DNA of 8,622 bases, taken from positions 1 to 8,622 of the forward strand of contig JACQUS010000309.1 in the NCBI GenBank assembly GCA_016210125.1, read 5' to 3'. The notes under the pieces were generated by a model. It made no database searches and was not told the DNA's origin. It saw nothing but the letters and a program-made list of their open reading frames with translations. Below, piece after piece: positions 6,349 through 8,622 of the stretch (the stretch's first letter is position 1; each line of letters begins with the position of its first letter). This DNA comes from Chloroflexota bacterium (GTDB lineage Bacteria; Chloroflexota; UBA6077; FW602-bin22; JACQUS01). The translations under genes and the position numbers were made by a program.

Positions 6349-8200
6349 GAACAGATTGCAGGTTGTCTTCGTCGAAGACCTTGTCCTCGTCGGCTTCGTA
6401 CTCAGCAACAAGCTCCTCGGGTTCGGACACAAATGCTGTTTCGATGGGCTTGCCCATTGCCTCGCCGATTCGCTGGAGCAGGTGGGCCTGGCGATGCTCG
6501 AAGAATGCCGCGAAGTTTTCGGCGCGCAGGGGAGCGGGATCGATGAGGTGAGTGCGGAGATGGGCGTCGAGCTGGTCGGGTGTTATCCCAGCGGAGTTCT
6601 GAATGCGGGACACGTACTCGCTGGGAGGGCGGCCGCCGATGACGCGATTGGTGCGAGCGGTAAGTGGTGTCTTGTTGGCTATCGAGTCGCAAAGTCCCGG
6701 AGGAATGTTGTTCTGGCGGCACCAATGCTGAGGAAAAACGTGATGGATATCGACACCCTCATCGAAGTAGTTAGCGAAGTTCGACGGCTGACCAGTGCGG
6801 AGGTCGGAGGCGCCCTCTCGGAGGAGCAGCGCGTAAATGCCCTTGTAGGCGGCGCTACCTCGCGTCCTCAACGATAGGAGCCTTTCTCGGCCAAATACCC
6901 CATCGACCACGGTACGGGGCTCGGGCCCGCCTTTGAGCCAGTCGAGCACCTCGGGGAGGTCACGGCTGAAACGAGTCTCGATTGTCCCTCCGTAAAGCTC
7001 GCCGAAGACGCCACACCAGAACCACCTCGCGAGCTTATCGTTGTTGCCCTGAGCATCCCAGTCTTTGTCCAGGACAGACAGGATTGCACTTAGGGGAATG
7101 AGTTGGCTCCCATAAGGGAGGAAGTGGGTGTCGAAGAGATGCTGCCTGTGAAGGAATCGCTCGGCGCGAAGCAGGCCCGACATGACATGGTCGGCCCGCC
7201 TCGTGTAGTCGTCGAGCGAGAGCTTAAGCATGTCGACGCGGCGACAGCCGATGGCCGGGGCACGTTCGCCCTCGAGCCCTTCGGCAATAGCTCGCTTCCT
7301 GCGATCCCACGTGGCGAGGAGGGTCACCACCTGGAGGAAGTCAGTGTTCGAGAACTCGCGGAGAACGCGATGCTGCTTCAGCTTGCGTTGCCGCTCCTCC
7401 CAGTCCTTACGGAGCTCGTAGCCGTCAGCGGCGAAGGTGGCTGTGAGTAGCTCGAAGACCGTGAGAGTGACTCCACCGGTGTTTACCTTCTCAAAGACCT
7501 GGCACACCGCTACCTTAGGAGTGTCCTTGGCGAGCTCGATGACCGGGATCTGATACTGCTCGAACCGCCTGATGACCTGCCTGCTGAACTGGTTCCAGAG
7601 CGTGATGCATTCGGGCTTGTAATCCCAATATTCCTCGAAGGCGACGCGCCAATCGTCGGCATCGAACACCCGCGCTAGAGGAAAGAGCATCGACTCGTAT
7701 TCCTTCTGGGGAGTCGAGTAGTCGGCCACGGTCTCGTTGCGGAAGGTTCTCAGTATACGGTCTGCTGGCAACGAGACAATGGCTTCTTCGCGATCGACGT
7801 TCGGATCGAGCGCCTTCCGCATGTCGATGTAGTACCAGCGCTGTATCTCCTTGCCGCGCTCATCCCTCGTCGCTACAGGCTTGCCGAGCATGAGGGCCTG
7901 AAAGAGCGAAGTAAGGCGTTGCTGACCGTCGAGGATGAGCCGCTCTGCGAGCTCGTCGGTCGGGAGCACGACGCCCTCAATCGGCCGCTGCTTGAAGCGG
8001 ACGTGCTCGCCTCCAGCTCGAAGCATCATGACGGCACCGATCGGGTAGGCAAGCGAAATGCTTGCGAGGAGGCCGCAAACGTGGGCATCGTCCCACACCC
8101 AGCCTCGCTGGAAGTCAGGGAGTTGCGTTCTGCCGGCGCGCGCCTCGCGGAGAACTTCCTCCATCTGTTCCTTCTCGATGCCGAATGAAGTGATGACCAT
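6341..8200 (-). CDS. DUF262 protein with HNH-type C-terminal domain (GmrSD-like, probable defence nuclease)
   Basis: The protein has 619 residues. The N-terminal DUF262 (ParB/Srx-like, GmrS-type) domain shows LPDFQRGWVWD (27-37), the AYPIGAVMML strand (51-60) and DGQQRLTSLF (91-100), the nucleotide-binding/hydrolysis signature. A helical middle contains FEKVNTGG (236-243), another DUF262 hallmark. The C-terminal part resembles a DUF1524/GmrD-type HNH nuclease: VDIHHVFP (483-490) with His486/His487, then NKTPLTARTNR (509-519) and GGRPPSEY. The last 27 residues are very acidic. Related GmrSD proteins are type IV restriction enzymes that cut modified phage DNA with NTP help; others are uncharacterised defence genes, so the target here is not known. 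The ATG at 8198-8200 has AGGAG (8207-8211) 6 nt upstream. Codon use is visibly less GC-biased than in the flanking metabolic genes, pointing to horizontal transfer. An IS630 remnant ends 20 nt upstream. Confidence 0.88.
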   Translation of the reverse strand: MVITSFGIEKEQMEEVLREARAGRTQLPDFQRGWVWDDAHVCGLLASISLAYPIGAVMMLRAGGEHVRFKQRPIEGVVLPTDELAERLILDGQQRLTSLFQALMLGKPVATRDERGKEIQRWYYIDMRKALDPNVDREEAIVSLPADRILRTFRNETVADYSTPQKEYESMLFPLARVFDADDWRVAFEEYWDYKPECITLWNQFSRQVIRRFEQYQIPVIELAKDTPKVAVCQVFEKVNTGGVTLTVFELLTATFAADGYELRKDWEERQRKLKQHRVLREFSNTDFLQVVTLLATWDRRKRAIAEGLEGERAPAIGCRRVDMLKLSLDDYTRRADHVMSGLLRAERFLHRQHLFDTHFLPYGSQLIPLSAILSVLDKDWDAQGNNDKLARWFWCGVFGELYGGTIETRFSRDLPEVLDWLKGGPEPRTVVDGVFGRERLLSLRTRGSAAYKGIYALLLREGASDLRTGQPSNFANYFDEGVDIHHVFPQHWCRQNNIPPGLCDSIANKTPLTARTNRVIGGRPPSEYVSRIQNSAGITPDQLDAHLRTHLIDPAPLRAENFAAFFEHRQAHLLQRIGEAMGKPIETAFVSEPEELVAEYEADEDKVFDEDNLQSVPD

Positions 8201-8220
8201 GGGACTCTCCTAGCGCATAA

Positions 8221-8415
8221 TCAGGCGATCATTTCGGGAATGGTCAGATGCTCCTCGCCCAGCGTGGCGGCGATGCGCGGCATCCACGCGCCCCTGGCGC
8301 TGGCGAGCAGGATCTGGCAGCTACGCAGGAGGAAGGCATCGTTGGAGCGCAAGCCCACCTTCACGCGGGTGCGCTCCTCGTCGGTCAGGGAACGCACAAA
8401 GATCGACTTTCTCAT
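8221..8415 (-). pseudogene. IS630-family transposase, N-terminal fragment
   Basis: The 64-residue frame begins MRKSIFVRSLTDEERTRVK and contains LRSCQILLASARG and RIAATLG, the N-terminal helix-turn-helix region of IS630-family transposases. After about residue 52 the family match is lost and the frame ends at a TGA (8221-8223). The DDE catalytic part, normally over 250 further residues, is absent, so it cannot transpose by itself. The remnant lies in the same direction as the DUF262 gene and ends 20 nt before its ATG, at the right side of the inserted cassette. It may mark how the cassette arrived, and its promoter may now drive the DUF262 gene. Confidence 0.82.
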
Positions 8416-8420
8416 ACCGC

Positions 8421-8450
8421 CAAATACGCACGATCCCGACCCTTTCCCAA
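8421..8450 (-). promoter_or_regulatory. Candidate promoter of the IS630 fragment, possibly read into the DUF262 gene
   Basis: On the minus strand TTGGGA (8445-8450) and TATTTG (8421-8426) are 18 nt apart. The predicted start falls almost on the ATG of the IS fragment (8413-8415), so its mRNA would be nearly leaderless. With no terminator seen before 8200, transcripts could continue into the DUF262 gene. Confidence 0.33.
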
Positions 8451-8489
8451 AAGGTTAATGTAGGAATGCGCTAGGGACGCGGGACTACT

Positions 8490-8520
8490 CCGCGTCGCCG
8501 CGTCTCCCCCTCTCCGCGTC
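8490..8520. repeat. Three short direct repeats of CCGCGTC
   Basis: CCGCGTC occurs at 8490-8496, 8498-8504 and 8514-8520 in the gap between the [2Fe-2S] subunit stop and the IS630 remnant. The spacing is irregular (1 and 9 nt). It may be a degenerate repeat or simple low-complexity GC sequence; the rest of the 8416-8541 gap shows nothing else convincing. Confidence 0.4.
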
Positions 8521-8541
8521 GGGCGGCGCGAGGGGCAGGGG

Positions 8542-8622
8542 TCAGTCTCCTCCCGCCGCCGCCAGGATCGCGCGCACGATCTTGTCGTAGCCGGTGCAGC
8601 GGCAGAGGTTGCCGGCGATGGC
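8542..8622 (-). CDS. [2Fe-2S] small subunit of a molybdenum hydroxylase (CoxS/XdhA type), C-terminal tip
   Basis: Only the last 26 codons are in the window; the gene continues past 8622. They read AIAGNLCRCTGYDKIVRAI followed by LAAAGGD and a TGA (8542-8544). NLCRCTGY is the second cluster motif (CXC) of the four-helix [2Fe-2S] domain in xanthine dehydrogenase and CO dehydrogenase small subunits, which pass electrons from the molybdenum centre to FAD. It has the same direction as the molybdopterin subunit gene at 2979-5258, its normal partner and usual direct neighbour. The separation by the defence cassette is therefore notable. Confidence 0.88.
   Translation of the reverse strand, partial: AIAGNLCRCTGYDKIVRAILAAAGGD

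Noticed and set aside
6025..6432. 136-residue N-terminal extension of mntA
   Set aside because: It is Pro/Arg-rich, unlike nucleotidyltransferase antitoxins, and crosses the end of the DUF262 gene; the double ATG at 6019-6024 gives the normal family length.
7090..7450. Plus-strand frame of 115 residues (7103-7450) and minus-strand frames inside the DUF262 gene
   Set aside because: They lie in other frames of a protein with intact DUF262 and HNH motifs and have no recognisable family features.

Overview
The window is GC-rich DNA with GC-biased third codon positions and short intergenic gaps. It looks like a chromosomal segment of a high-GC bacterium. The molybdenum-hydroxylase genes, the PD-(D/E)XK-like fragment family and an IS630 relic would fit Chloroflexota, but that placement is inference from family resemblance. 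No rRNA, tRNA or CRISPR array was seen.

Left part (1-1644, + strand): the C-terminal two thirds of a NodU/CmcH-type carbamoyltransferase runs in from outside the window. After a 207-nt gap with a candidate promoter and a tandemly duplicated Shine-Dalgarno comes a 109-residue protein with one membrane segment near its C terminus. Its stop shares a CTAG with the stop of the next, convergent gene.

Scar region (1641-2930): an MFS transporter on the minus strand lacks its first two membrane helices. Directly beside it on the plus strand is the 3' end of a PD-(D/E)XK-like hypothetical gene that lacks its 5' part. The two remnants meet at about 2565-2570. This is the product expected if one deletion removed the shared 5' region of a divergent gene pair.

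Molybdenum hydroxylase (2979-5258 and 8542-8622, minus strand): an apparently intact xanthine dehydrogenase-family molybdopterin subunit is separated by about 3.3 kb from the C-terminal end of a CoxS/XdhA-type [2Fe-2S] subunit, which enters at the right edge on the same strand. These two subunits are normally adjacent.

Inserted cassette (about 5300-8460, all minus strand): in transcription order it holds an IS630 transposase 5' remnant, a 619-residue DUF262 protein with an HNH-type C-terminal domain (GmrSD-like, probable anti-phage defence), a possible 58-residue ORF, and an mntA-hepT toxin-antitoxin pair with the ATGA overlap and both diagnostic motifs. The simplest reading is that a small defence/stability island, associated with an insertion sequence, landed inside a molybdenum-hydroxylase gene cluster. 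The large-subunit gene kept its GTG start, its own ribosome binding site and a possible promoter, so the enzyme may still be expressed.
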